Shown here: piece after piece, positions 7,711-15,167 of the stretch
Layout: every line of letters begins with the position of its first letter
Position numbering within the stretch: the stretch's first letter is position 1
Program-made: the position numbers and the translations under genes
The notes under the pieces: model-generated
What the model was told of the DNA's origin: nothing
The model's input: the letters and a program-made list of their open reading frames with translations, nothing else
Database searches by the model: none
Assembly (NCBI GenBank): GCA_031283795.1
Contig: JAITBB010000038.1
Coordinates: 1 to 17,756 of the forward strand
DNA: 17,756 nucleotides
Direction: 5' to 3'
From: Rickettsiales bacterium
Lineage (GTDB): Bacteria > Pseudomonadota > Alphaproteobacteria > Rickettsiales > UBA1997

Positions 7711-8355
7711 TTAAATCCGGATGTGGTCTTTTGGTTTTAGGTTCCATTTGACTACGTTCCAGTACTCTTCATTTTCGCTCTTCTCAAAAATACTGATGGC
7801 TCCCGTAGACATCTTAATGTCAAATTTTTCGGAGAATTTTTCAAAGTTACCAGTCAGATGGGGAGCAAATCTAGCGATTCCGTTACTAGTGAAAACCATA
7901 GCAAGCCCGTTTCTATGCCTATGATCCACTTGAGTGGCAAAATTCTTCCAGTTTTTTACTGTGCCATCGGGGTCGAATATCCAACCATCCGGCACCACAG
8001 CCGCTCTGTTCCACAGTTCCATGGCCTCGGTTCCGATTCTAGCGATGACCTCCTCTTCAGTTTTGGCCTCGTCTGGCCCATAGTCAACCTCATTGAAAAT
8101 TCCCAGTTTCTCTACCCTACGATCAAAACCAGCTTCCTTGAGAGCAATTATGGCAGTCTCGTAGGCTCTTGCTAATTCACTGCTGAAAACCACATCCGGT
8201 TCCAGTCCGGACAGCCTAAGGTATCTGCCAAGGATAGTTGCCTGTTCTCGTCCACTACCGGATAATGGTATGTCGGTTCTTGCACCGACCCTCAGAGAAA
8301 TCTGCCCCTTGTCGAAGGTGTTGCCATGTCTAACAACTACAAGCCTTGTGCCCAT
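7711..8355 (-). CDS. Histidine phosphatase (phosphoglycerate mutase-like) family protein
   Basis: The fold is identified by the N-terminal phosphohistidine motif VVVRHGNT (6-13, His10), an 'FSSELARAYETA' segment (57-68) with the conserved Arg63, and an acid-bearing loop around Glu89 (FNEVDYG). The second catalytic His, normally in a 'vvtHGg' context, is replaced: the segment reads MVFTSNGIARF (153-163) with Asn158 at that position. His10 and both Arg are kept, so the protein may still bind or transfer phosphate, or may have altered chemistry. Length (214 aa) is normal. AGGGA lies 7 nt before the ATG, overlapping the end of the upstream yhcH-like gene (13-bp gap), so the two are co-translated neighbours. 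Downstream is the HAD gene (28 bp to its chosen ATG). Substrate unknown; in this cluster a phosphorylated sugar acid is the natural hypothesis. Confidence 0.82.
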   Translation of the reverse strand: MGTRLVVVRHGNTFDKGQISLRVGARTDIPLSGSGREQATILGRYLRLSGLEPDVVFSSELARAYETAIIALKEAGFDRRVEKLGIFNEVDYGPDEAKTEEEVIARIGTEAMELWNRAAVVPDGWIFDPDGTVKNWKNFATQVDHRHRNGLAMVFTSNGIARFAPHLTGNFEKFSEKFDIKMSTGAISIFEKSENEEYWNVVKWNLKPKDHIRI

Positions 8356-8368
8356 GATTTTTCCCTAG

Positions 8369-8836
8369 CTATTCGTCAATCCGAACCTTAATGAGCAGCT
8401 TCCTAATCCTTTTGGCATCGTAGGAACAGCTCACGCAGGGTTTATGGAGATCCTCGGGAAAGAAAATGGCAAATTTATTCTCTCGAACTATAATCTTTGC
8501 CTCCTCGGCCGTTTTTATTTTGTATATGTCTCTGTTCTCATCATACGGCATGTCCTCCTTTTCATCTCCATCCTTCAGCTTCACCTCCATGACCTCTGCA
8601 CCGGAAATTATCATCTGGATATCTATGTACTTCAAATGACCTTCGAAACCCTTTTCATAGCTATGGAAGGTATCATATTCCTGAATTACCGCATACACAT
8701 TCCTACCCTCTATGGGGTATTCTTTTTTCACCTCAAGATTCTCCAACTTTGTGTTGCCTATCCAGTCAATGGCCTTTCCCATGCGGGAACTCACCTGCCG
8801 ATATCTTCCAATGTTACGAATGTCGTCAAATATCAT
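8369..8836 (-). CDS. YhcH/YjgK/YiaL (NanQ-type) sugar anomerase family protein
   Basis: The 155-residue length and conserved core match the YhcH/DUF386 family: FEGHLKYIDIQMII (64-77), with Glu65 and His67 as probable metal ligands, an acidic Tyr-rich middle, and FAIFFPEDLHKP (122-133) with the third ligand His131. E. coli YhcH (NanQ) has been reported to speed interconversion of sialic acid anomers through the open-chain form. This homologue sits between a CMP-sugar synthetase-type gene and two phosphatase-fold genes rather than in a sialic acid catabolic operon. A role in presenting the correct anomer of KDO or a nonulosonic acid for CMP activation is therefore my inference. GGAG lies 9 nt before the ATG at 8836. 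The gap to kdsB upstream is 66 bp and to the histidine phosphatase downstream 13 bp. Confidence 0.88.
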   Translation of the reverse strand: MIFDDIRNIGRYRQVSSRMGKAIDWIGNTKLENLEVKKEYPIEGRNVYAVIQEYDTFHSYEKGFEGHLKYIDIQMIISGAEVMEVKLKDGDEKEDMPYDENRDIYKIKTAEEAKIIVRENKFAIFFPEDLHKPCVSCSYDAKRIRKLLIKVRIDE

Positions 8837-8902
8837 GGTCTATCTCCAAAATTTACTAAATATCTGGCTGCCTCTGAGCCCGATTCGGTCAAATCGAGGG
8901 CC

Positions 8903-9742
8903 CTAGTAGTCGTAGTCCTCCTCTCTAAACTCACCAAATTCCGCTATGCTGGCCTCTGCCCTCTTTATGTCCTCCGGCGTATCTACCCCAGGAGAGGACG
9001 GCCTTCCCCGGTAATCAACTAGGGCCACCTTTATCTTATAGCCATTCTCAATGATTCTCAGCTGTTCGAGACCCTCAAGCTTTTCGTAGTAACCCTCCTT
9101 CAGAGTGGCAAATTCCATCAGTATCTCATAGCCATAGCCATAGAGGCCCACATGTCTGATGACTGGAGAGAGTTTGCTGGTTTCCCTGAGTTTTTTCTCG
9201 TCCCTTATAGCTGGAATTATGTTCTTAGAAAACCAAATGGCTTCGGATGTCCTGTGGTTCATTGTCAGAGTTGTACCAGTGAAGGGGGTTGTTTTTTTGT
9301 TTTCTCTGAGTTTGTCTAGCTCCTCCCAGCTCATGACCGTGCCCGGTGTCACCATGGTGTGACTATTCCCGGCTGCACTCCCAAAGAAATCCGCCATCAT
9401 CCTGGTCAGGAACCAGGGAGGTGTCAGTGGGGCATCCCCCTGAAGATTTATTATGAGTTCGGGTTTATAACCTAGCTTTCTGACGGTTTCACAGACCCTA
9501 TCGGTTCCAGTTTTGCAGCTGTCACTGGTCATCACACATCTTATGTTCTCAGATTTGCAAAAATCCATTATTCTTGCATCCTCTGTAGCCACGATGACCT
9601 CACAGTCTGCTCTTCTGCTGGACATTATTGCAACATCGTAAGTTCTTCGTAGCATCGGTTTCCCACATATCTCTGCTAGAGGTTTACCCGGAAATCTACT
9701 GGAAGCGTAACGCGCTGGTATCACTATAACAACTTTTGCCAT
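8903..9742 (-). CDS. kdsB: CMP-KDO synthetase-type cytidylyltransferase (KdsB family)
   Basis: KdsB makes CMP-KDO from CTP and KDO for lipopolysaccharide. The 279-residue product has the nucleotidyltransferase signature IPARYASSRFPGKPL (8-22), INLQGDAPLTPP (98-109) with the metal-binding Asp103, HVGLYGYGYEILMEF, EGLEQLRIIENGYKIKV, and GVDTPEDIKRAE at the end. Typical KdsB has NVQGDEPLI and about 250 residues; here the loop reads DAPLT and there is an insert of about 30 residues near 120-165. It may thus belong to a KdsB-like subfamily acting on KDO or a related 2-keto-3-deoxy acid. The ATG at 9742 follows only a weak AGG; the preceding AGGTTTATATG context recurs at the HAD start. First gene of the minus-strand cluster, divergent from an exported-protein gene. 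Its presence argues for KDO-containing LPS, which Anaplasmataceae lack but Rickettsia have. Confidence 0.88.
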   Translation of the reverse strand: MAKVVIVIPARYASSRFPGKPLAEICGKPMLRRTYDVAIMSSRRADCEVIVATEDARIMDFCKSENIRCVMTSDSCKTGTDRVCETVRKLGYKPELIINLQGDAPLTPPWFLTRMMADFFGSAAGNSHTMVTPGTVMSWEELDKLRENKKTTPFTGTTLTMNHRTSEAIWFSKNIIPAIRDEKKLRETSKLSPVIRHVGLYGYGYEILMEFATLKEGYYEKLEGLEQLRIIENGYKIKVALVDYRGRPSSPGVDTPEDIKRAEASIAEFGEFREEDYDY

Positions 9743-10183
9743 ATAAACCTGAATAAAAAACCTATTTGGCTACAGAAGGTAACTATAACTTTTAATTAGT
9801 CAATATAGTGTGTGCACAGTGAAGATTGGTCCCGTTTTTTGCCAGTTTATGCTATCGCATGTGGTCGACTTTTCCGAACGACGTCTATCATCTAGCCCCT
9901 AAATTCTCTCCATGATGAAGGCTGTTTGCTAATCTTCGGAGTTTTCTCAGGATTTCTCCGCTATGGGCAATTCTCTCTGATCGTAGAGACCATACAATAT
10001 TAATTTAATTCATGTCCATGCTAAATATAGAGGAAAAACAGATAAATAAAGTTGTACTATTTAAATATGCGGTCTGGTGCGGAGATGACAATGATAGTTG
10101 AGCAGCAGGTTATACATTGGCATCTTGATTATAAACTAATATATGGTTAGAATACTGACATAGTAAATTTAGGATAAGGGTCT
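9743..10183. other. 441-bp divergent spacer between kdsB and the exported-protein gene
   Basis: A promoter for the rightward gene is visible (10125-10153). Small inverted repeats occur, for example TCTCT/AGAGA at about 9974-9989 and a CGGAG/CTCCG pair near 9936-9959, but none with a T-tract. A 29-codon ORF (10012-10101, starting MSMLNIEEKQINK) reads like protein but has no ribosome binding site. TGTGCACA (around 9812) is an 8-bp palindrome on the kdsB side. I found no convincing promoter for the kdsB cluster and no RNA gene. Confidence 0.45.
10125..10153 (+). promoter_or_regulatory. Sigma-70-type promoter for the 10184 gene
   Basis: -35 TTGATT (10125-10130), 17-bp spacer, -10 TAGAAT (10148-10153): 4 of 6 and 5 of 6 consensus matches at ideal spacing. 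It would start transcription near 10160, giving a leader of about 24 nt with an AAGG-type site before the ATG at 10184. Confidence 0.5.
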
Positions 10184-11791
10184 ATGAAAACAAGAGTTAT
10201 TTTTAGAACATATTCAACAGTGTTGGGTGCGGTCCTACTCACTCTGATCATAAACCCAAGACTATGTCTGGCGGGGGACAATGTGTGCCACGACTGGGAG
10301 TGTCCAAAGAGTATCAGAAATATGTGCAATGGAGAGATAGAAGGTAAAGGGTTTCTTTTTGAATGCAAGGGCAATGGCGGCAGTGAGAAATCCCCCGGAA
10401 AATTAGACAGATACTCCGGTGGCAACAATCATACCGAGAGTACGCAGAGGAAATATGAGAAAAAAGGTCAGTATACTCCCTCTTCTCTTATCCATATGCT
10501 TAAGTGGCAACCCAATTATGATCCAACCTCAGAGTATTCGTACAATCGAAGATATCTGGAATATCAAAGTAAACAGGATTGGGTCGAGATTCCAGACCGA
10601 TTCTATCCGTATGTGGTCAGCGCTATCGGGGGTAAAGAAGGAGCAGATGAGACTGCGGTGAAGAGAAATAGTGGGAAAAGAGATAATATGGAGATGGAGG
10701 ATGGGGAAATTTGGAATGGAGAGATGTGTCCGGAGAAGGGTGAAGAGGAAGCCCTAGCCGGATTTTCTCTAGCTGGAACCTCCACACATCCCACTCCAGC
10801 AGTCGCAACTGCCGATGGAGCAGGTAAATCTCTGATAAGGTTTCTCAGAGATTCCATGGAGGTCTCTGCCGAAGAGAACGCCAAAAATAATGAGGAGCAC
10901 AGGTGGACTAGGTGGACTAGGTGGGTTAGAGGTGTTTCAAATCACTCTAAAATAGCAGATGATTGGCTAGAGACGATTTTTAGTATTTTATCGGAGGAAC
11001 CCCAGAGAAATTTAATTTCGAAGGTTGGAAGCAACGACATCAGTATGGCGATGAAAACATACACAAAACTGCTGATGGGTGCTAAGTCTTTGAATAATGG
11101 TCGCGAAGTAGCTGATAAAATAATCAGAGAGACCTCTATCAATACAGTTTCCAAGGCTGTTTGTTTCTCACTGATAAAAGACGTGGGTGAGGAGAAATGC
11201 GAGGAACTGGGAAAGGTGGGATGCAAAGCTAGAAATAATTGGATTGGAACCTTTAGAGTGCTGTGTGATGGTGCAATGAAGGCTGTGTATATAGAGAGGA
11301 AGAAAAATGAGTCTTTTTGGAACTTTTCAATCAAGCTTGGCTCAGAGCCGGTAAGTTACGTGTTATCTGATTTGGGAGCCAGAGTTGGGAAGTGGCTCTT
11401 TGGCTACATTGGACTTAAAAACTTCTGTAGAGATGCTAGCGGCAAACAGAAAGATGGCCTCTGTCTCTGGGTCTATGAGAAGACTGGCGTAGAGATGGAT
11501 ACTCTAGGATATAATATGGCTGTCAGTGCTCTAACGGGAGCCATTAGAAATCTTAGTAAAGATCTAATCAATAGTTATCTAATCACTAAAGATTCTATCT
11601 CGCTGGAAGGGACTCTGGTGAGTGCAGTTGCCTATGCTCTGGGAAGCGTCACCAAAACACTGGCTGACGCGGTGATTCCAAAGATTATGGGTGAAGAGTC
11701 CTACCAAACACTGAAAACAAACTTTACCGTAGATCTCTGTATAATCGGAGTAGCCATGGCTCTTGGGCGTTTTGCGGATATATGGTCATAG
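10184..11791 (+). CDS. Exported protein of unknown function, 535 aa
   Basis: The N terminus is a clear signal peptide: a basic start MKTRVIFR, then a hydrophobic stretch VLGAVLLTLIINPRLCLA with likely cleavage after LCLA (about residue 30). The mature part starts with four closely spaced Cys (GDNVCHDWEC, then NMCNG, then FECKG), suggesting disulphides in the periplasm or outside. Residues about 70-250 are polar, with a Glu/Met-rich tract and a three-fold R-W-T repeat (240-249). The second half is helical, with two further Cys groups (EKCEELGKVGCK and NFCRDASGKQKDGLC). The end contains two weakly hydrophobic helices (SAVAYALGSVTKTLADA and LCIIGVAMALGRFADIW) that could insert into a membrane. 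No family was recognised. Codon use matches the neighbours, so recent transfer is not suggested. It is alone in its transcription unit, with its own promoter and 340 bp before pepA. Confidence 0.85.
   Translation: MKTRVIFRTYSTVLGAVLLTLIINPRLCLAGDNVCHDWECPKSIRNMCNGEIEGKGFLFECKGNGGSEKSPGKLDRYSGGNNHTESTQRKYEKKGQYTPSSLIHMLKWQPNYDPTSEYSYNRRYLEYQSKQDWVEIPDRFYPYVVSAIGGKEGADETAVKRNSGKRDNMEMEDGEIWNGEMCPEKGEEEALAGFSLAGTSTHPTPAVATADGAGKSLIRFLRDSMEVSAEENAKNNEEHRWTRWTRWVRGVSNHSKIADDWLETIFSILSEEPQRNLISKVGSNDISMAMKTYTKLLMGAKSLNNGREVADKIIRETSINTVSKAVCFSLIKDVGEEKCEELGKVGCKARNNWIGTFRVLCDGAMKAVYIERKKNESFWNFSIKLGSEPVSYVLSDLGARVGKWLFGYIGLKNFCRDASGKQKDGLCLWVYEKTGVEMDTLGYNMAVSALTGAIRNLSKDLINSYLITKDSISLEGTLVSAVAYALGSVTKTLADAVIPKIMGEESYQTLKTNFTVDLCIIGVAMALGRFADIWS
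10901..10927 (+). repeat. Three tandem 9-bp units inside the exported-protein gene
   Basis: AGGTGGACT occurs twice exactly (10901-10909, 10910-10918), followed by a diverged copy AGGTGGGTT (10919-10927). The unit is in frame and encodes an R-W-T-R-W-T-R-W-V run. In-frame units can expand or contract by slippage without breaking the gene, so copy number may vary between strains. Confidence 0.75.
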
Positions 11792-11869
11792 TTTTGAGAG
11801 AGCTCCTCGGGCCGATGGCTGATCTTCCCTCTTCCCGATTATCCTAGAGGTGCCCCAGGGGTTGCTGTT

Positions 11870-11890
11870 CAGACGGCCTTCGGTAGTCTG
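11870..11890. other. Stable hairpin in the spacer after the exported-protein gene
   Basis: CAGAC pairs with GTCTG, then one G-A mismatch, then GCC pairs with GGT around a TTC loop. The stem thus has eight pairs. No T-run follows on either strand. It lies 79 bp beyond the 11791 stop and could be a Rho-independent-like or processing structure. Confidence 0.35.
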
Positions 11891-12020
11891 GGCGGACCTC
11901 CTTTGAGTTCCCCCCGTTTCCGTTCTCACTACTAAATATTTCCTCTAGGCACAGACTAATTTTTCTTGCTCCATGCTGGAGCCAACTCTGAATTAGTCCT
12001 CTTCGATAGAGAATTGACCT

Positions 12021-12046
12021 GGAGAGATACCTACAGGTGACTCTCC
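12021..12046. other. Inverted repeat in the pepA leader region
   Basis: GGAGAG (12021-12026) pairs with CTCTCC (12041-12046). Inside, after a 2x2 internal loop, ACC pairs with GGT around TACA. The structure ends 85 bp before the pepA start. It could be a leader RNA element or an operator. Confidence 0.3.
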
Positions 12047-12131
12047 GAACAAATCCGAAATAAATTTGTTTTGATTTACTTTTAAAGGTTAATCTTTAGA
12101 CTGAGGTTAAGTAATAATTATCAGTAGAACC

Positions 12132-13580
12132 GTGAGGGTAGTTTTCAAGAATAGTGTTCCAGAGAATGGGGTTCGGATATCGATCTACAGCAAAAAATTT
12201 GTTAAGAAAAATAAAAAATTATTTTCTGGTGTCACATTTGAGATGGAGCGCAATAAAAAGACCCTAGTGTGCTCTGGTGACAGACTGGAGGTTATGGTTG
12301 GTCTTGATGACACTGCCGGTGCCGTGGAACTCGAGCGCCTTGGCTGGGGGCTGCTGCGGTACATTAGGAGTAATAGATTAAAGGACATATCACTTCTGCT
12401 TAACAACTGCGAAGATGAGGAGAACAACGACGAGAGATTGTTTAGTCTGCTAGTGGGCATGGAGCTATCCGACTATAGATTTGATAAATATCTAACCGGA
12501 GAGAAAAAAGCAGAGTTGGAAACTTTCCCAAAGAGCGTAACCGTGGTTGCTAGAAACGAGAGGGAAATGGCGGCCAGATATAGAGAATTTTCTCTTCTAA
12601 GGGATAATGTGTTCTTCTGTAGAGACCTGGTAAACGAGCCATCCAATAGCATTAACCCCGAATCCTACAGTAAAATATGTAAGGACCTGGAAGAGTATGG
12701 ACTAGAGGTTGAAATTCTTGGAGAAGAACAGATGCGGCGGCTGGGAATGAATATGTTGCTTTCTGTTGGAAATGGAAGTAGTTTTGAATCAAAAGTGGTG
12801 CTGCTCAGGTGGAAGGGTCTGGAGAAATTTGAAAATCCCATTGCCCTTGTGGGTAAAGGTGTGACCTTTGACAGTGGTGGTATTTCCCTGAAACCCGGTA
12901 AATCCATGTATGATATGAAGTGTGATATGGCTGGTTCGGCCGTTGTTGTTTCCACCATGAAACTATTGGCCGAGAGAAAAGCGAGGCTAAACTCCATCGG
13001 CATTATTGGGCTTGTTGAAAATATGCCATCCAGTGACGCTACAAAGCCTGGGGATATTGTAACAAGCCTGTCGGGTCAGACGGTGGAGATTCTGAATACG
13101 GATGCCGAAGGTAGACTTGTGCTGGGCGATATACTCTACTACGTAGCTAGGGAGTACAAACCAGATGTGATTATAGATCTGGCCACTCTAACGTGGTCAA
13201 TGGCGGCAACCTTTGGACCCTATAGGGCCGGAGTCTTCTCCAGTAGCGAAGTCCTCTCTGAAGAAATATGCAAAGCAGCAGAGATTACCGGAGAATACTG
13301 CTGGAAAATGCCGTTGGATAAGATTGGAGGGGACTATGACAAGATGATAGATTCTAGTGTGGCTGATATGAAAAACATCTTCTCTGGGGGCCACTCCGGT
13401 GCCATAACGGCAGCTCAGTTTTTGCAGAGATTTGTAGATAAGCATAAGAAATGGGCGCATATAGATATAGCTGGCACGGCCTTTGTGGATAATGAGAAGT
13501 GTTTCTTTGTGAATAGTGGAGCCACGGGCTATGGTGTCAGGCTAATTGATAATCTGTTGAGAAATAACTATGAGGAATAG
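12132..13580 (+). CDS. pepA: Cytosolic leucyl aminopeptidase PepA (M17 family)
   Basis: PepA removes N-terminal residues from peptides in the cytoplasm using two metal ions. The 482-residue length is normal for the family. An N-terminal domain (about 1-155) precedes the peptidase domain. Metal ligands and catalytic residues sit in VGKGVTFDSGG (240-250: Lys242, Asp247), the KCDMAGS segment (Asp about 265) and NTDAEGRLVL (322-331: Asp324, Glu326, with catalytic Arg328). The C-terminal HIDIAGTAF segment is typical. The GTG at 12132 is the only plausible start that keeps the N domain; it has no recognisable ribosome binding site, the nearest purine run being about 26 nt upstream. The gene stands alone, 45 bp before the zincin-like gene on the same strand, so co-transcription is possible. 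In E. coli PepA also binds DNA; nothing here tests that. Confidence 0.95.
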   Translation: MRVVFKNSVPENGVRISIYSKKFVKKNKKLFSGVTFEMERNKKTLVCSGDRLEVMVGLDDTAGAVELERLGWGLLRYIRSNRLKDISLLLNNCEDEENNDERLFSLLVGMELSDYRFDKYLTGEKKAELETFPKSVTVVARNEREMAARYREFSLLRDNVFFCRDLVNEPSNSINPESYSKICKDLEEYGLEVEILGEEQMRRLGMNMLLSVGNGSSFESKVVLLRWKGLEKFENPIALVGKGVTFDSGGISLKPGKSMYDMKCDMAGSAVVVSTMKLLAERKARLNSIGIIGLVENMPSSDATKPGDIVTSLSGQTVEILNTDAEGRLVLGDILYYVAREYKPDVIIDLATLTWSMAATFGPYRAGVFSSSEVLSEEICKAAEITGEYCWKMPLDKIGGDYDKMIDSSVADMKNIFSGGHSGAITAAQFLQRFVDKHKKWAHIDIAGTAFVDNEKCFFVNSGATGYGVRLIDNLLRNNYEE

Positions 13581-13625
13581 GGTAGATAGAATTTTTATAG
13601 CAACACTAACTAACATATTTATGAT

Positions 13626-14492
13626 ATGTCCTTTTTTAACTACAGATTTTTGAATGTAGTAGAACGCAAGTTTAGGAAAACACTAAGAAAACACTACAGT
13701 CGAAGACAAACGAGGTATAACCTGAGACTCGTCAGAGCTATATACATAAATCTGGCGAGCAGGTATGGCATGACGGCCAGAGAACTCTATAAGTGTCTGC
13801 CACTAAACCTGAGGATAGATCCAGATCTCGACAGTTACGCCTTCGGAGTGTGTCAGGTGAGAGACTACTACTTTAGAAAGTCTAAATTTTTCAAAAACAA
13901 AATGATTAACTGTAGCAACAGTACCATATGTCTACAGAAGACGGACGTGACCAGCACAACTTTCATACATGAGTTTGGGCACTATTTGAGGTATCTCATT
14001 GGCATAATGGTTGCTCTATTCAACAATGGTCAGGCTCTAAAGGATTTTAACGTTATCTGCTCTATAGTGGGTAGCTCTATGAGAGTTGGCGCTTATACGG
14101 ACAGAAGGGTTTTCATAAATGGTTTTACCACTGACCAGGAGGAGCTATTCGCCAGAAGCTGGGAACAGTATATGAAGGATGGGGTTGCTCCAAGTGTACA
14201 GTATGTGAAACTGTTCAAAGATTTCCGAATGGACATATTTATGGATGGTCATAGAAGGGATGAGAGGAAGAAATTTGAGAACTATGAAGATCTGAGTGAC
14301 TCCTTTATAACACCGGAAAAAAGGAAATTTTTTGGTGAATTGATCGTTGGGAAGAGACTGAAGGTTAGTTTTCTGCATGAGCTGCTGCTGATGGTGGTCT
14401 ATACAACTGTCTCCGTCACTATTCTCGCGATTTTTGATATCTATCTCAAAGACTCAATCATGGACTTTATAGGAATGTTCAGGCACCACTAG
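13626..14492 (+). CDS. Membrane-anchored HEFGH zincin-like metallopeptidase, family unassigned
   Basis: The core is TTFIHEFGHYLRYLI, with His115-Glu116 and His119 forming an HExxH zinc site. A likely third ligand comes from the downstream helix DQEELFARSWEQYM (170-183), where Glu172 or Glu173 fits the gluzincin pattern, followed by a 'GVAPSVQYVKLFKDFRMDIF' segment. That arrangement (HEFGH, then EE-FAR-WE-Y, then G-AP and a Phe-rich helix) resembles zincin-like domains found in polyvalent proteins of phages and conjugative elements, but here it is a 288-residue stand-alone protein. Residues 1-45 are strongly basic (KFRKTLRKHYSRRQTRYNLR). A hydrophobic segment near the C terminus (about 251-272) is a probable membrane anchor. 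No signal peptide is seen, so the catalytic domain probably faces the cytoplasm unless secreted otherwise. The ATG has no clear ribosome binding site. It lies 45 bp after pepA, another peptidase, possibly in one transcript. Substrate unknown. Confidence 0.75.
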   Translation: MSFFNYRFLNVVERKFRKTLRKHYSRRQTRYNLRLVRAIYINLASRYGMTARELYKCLPLNLRIDPDLDSYAFGVCQVRDYYFRKSKFFKNKMINCSNSTICLQKTDVTSTTFIHEFGHYLRYLIGIMVALFNNGQALKDFNVICSIVGSSMRVGAYTDRRVFINGFTTDQEELFARSWEQYMKDGVAPSVQYVKLFKDFRMDIFMDGHRRDERKKFENYEDLSDSFITPEKRKFFGELIVGKRLKVSFLHELLLMVVYTTVSVTILAIFDIYLKDSIMDFIGMFRHH

Positions 14493-14596
14493 TGATCCCA
14501 ACTTTTCTATAGATTCGAAAACCAAATTAATTGAAGAATCAGATATCGTCTACTCCCATGACATTTCCTAATATCCGCAGAAACCGGAAGAGATTA

Positions 14597-15097
14597 TTAT
14601 AGATGGTGATGTCCACTTGGATCGGCCATGTTACCCATATGGAAAAACCCAATATGTGGCTCCGGCTCCAACACCACTTCCACTTCCTCTCCGACGGTTA
14701 GCCCTTCAACAATTTGTTGTCCATGATTCTGAGCTGCCACATTGTTACCCATTACCTGGAAAAGAACATATCCCATTCGAATACCACTGTTCTGTGGATA
14801 TCTCCTCTGTCCACCACTGGATGGTCGATCACCGTTGTCTGGTCCTCTATAGTCAACATTAACATTATAATGTAACAGGGAACAGTAGTTTTCGGGATCC
14901 TCACTTGGACATACCGGTAAAGACGATAGAGAAAAAAACCCGGCGCTGTGCTTATCATCCTTGTCCTCCTCTTTGCTGATATCGCTATCACTCTTTGTCT
15001 TCTTCATATTTTTAGCGTGGACGCCTACGCCCAGGATAGACGACAGAAAAAGAACCATACAGATTCTCCCTGGTTCACGATTCTTTCCAATTTTCAT
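14597..15097 (-). CDS. Small exported protein of unknown function, 166 aa
   Basis: The ATG at 15097 is chosen over a longer frame (to 15184) because it follows GAGAG at suitable distance and opens directly with a signal peptide: MKIGKNREPGR, then ICMVLFLSSILGVGVHA with cleavage after VHA (about residue 28). The mature protein starts with a highly charged Lys/Asp/Glu/Ser tract (about 29-50). Two Cys (LPVCPSEDPENYC) and an Asn/Gly/Pro/Arg-rich low-complexity region follow. A more ordered part comes next (MGYVLFQVMGNN, then EGLTVGEEVEVVLEPEP), and the protein ends in a His cluster. I recognise no family. It is the last gene of the minus-strand group barrel-rpiB-this gene, 70 bp after rpiB. The C-terminal His run could bind metal, but this is speculative. 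Confidence 0.72.
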   Translation of the reverse strand: MKIGKNREPGRICMVLFLSSILGVGVHAKNMKKTKSDSDISKEEDKDDKHSAGFFSLSSLPVCPSEDPENYCSLLHYNVNVDYRGPDNGDRPSSGGQRRYPQNSGIRMGYVLFQVMGNNVAAQNHGQQIVEGLTVGEEVEVVLEPEPHIGFFHMGNMADPSGHHHL

Positions 15098-15167
15098 AGC
15101 TAGTCTCTCTTTCTTAATAAGATTACCTCTTGAGTTATCAACGTCGGCGAGGCTATTATATACCAGA

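Larger units (their letters stand above)
11844..12095 (-). pseudogene. Startless open frame, possible gene remnant
   Basis: On the minus strand the frame is open from after a TAA (12098-12096) to a TAG (11846-11844): 83 sense codons with no ATG, GTG or TTG start. The second half is protein-like (for example LIQSWLQHGARKISLCLEE, then an Asn/Gly/Ser-rich stretch and SEQQPLGHL at the end). The first half is rich in Arg, Tyr, Ser and Cys and less convincing. It might be the 3' end of an eroded gene. Chance openness is a real alternative. Confidence 0.2.
11792..12131. other. 340-bp spacer upstream of pepA
   Basis: Contains two good hairpins (11870-11890 and 12021-12046) and an 83-codon minus-strand open frame without ATG (11844-12095). 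No U-tract terminator for the upstream gene and no strong promoter for pepA was found; TTGATT at 12071-12076 has no matching -10 at proper spacing. No known small RNA signature was recognised. Confidence 0.45.

Noticed and set aside
10012..10101. 29-codon ORF in the kdsB/exported-protein spacer
   Set aside because: Protein-like sequence but no ribosome binding site, and it ends before the promoter of the next gene.
10603..11334. Minus-strand ORFs inside the 535-residue gene
   Set aside because: Pro/Ser/Phe-rich shadows; the plus-strand frame has signal peptide, promoter and full-length openness.
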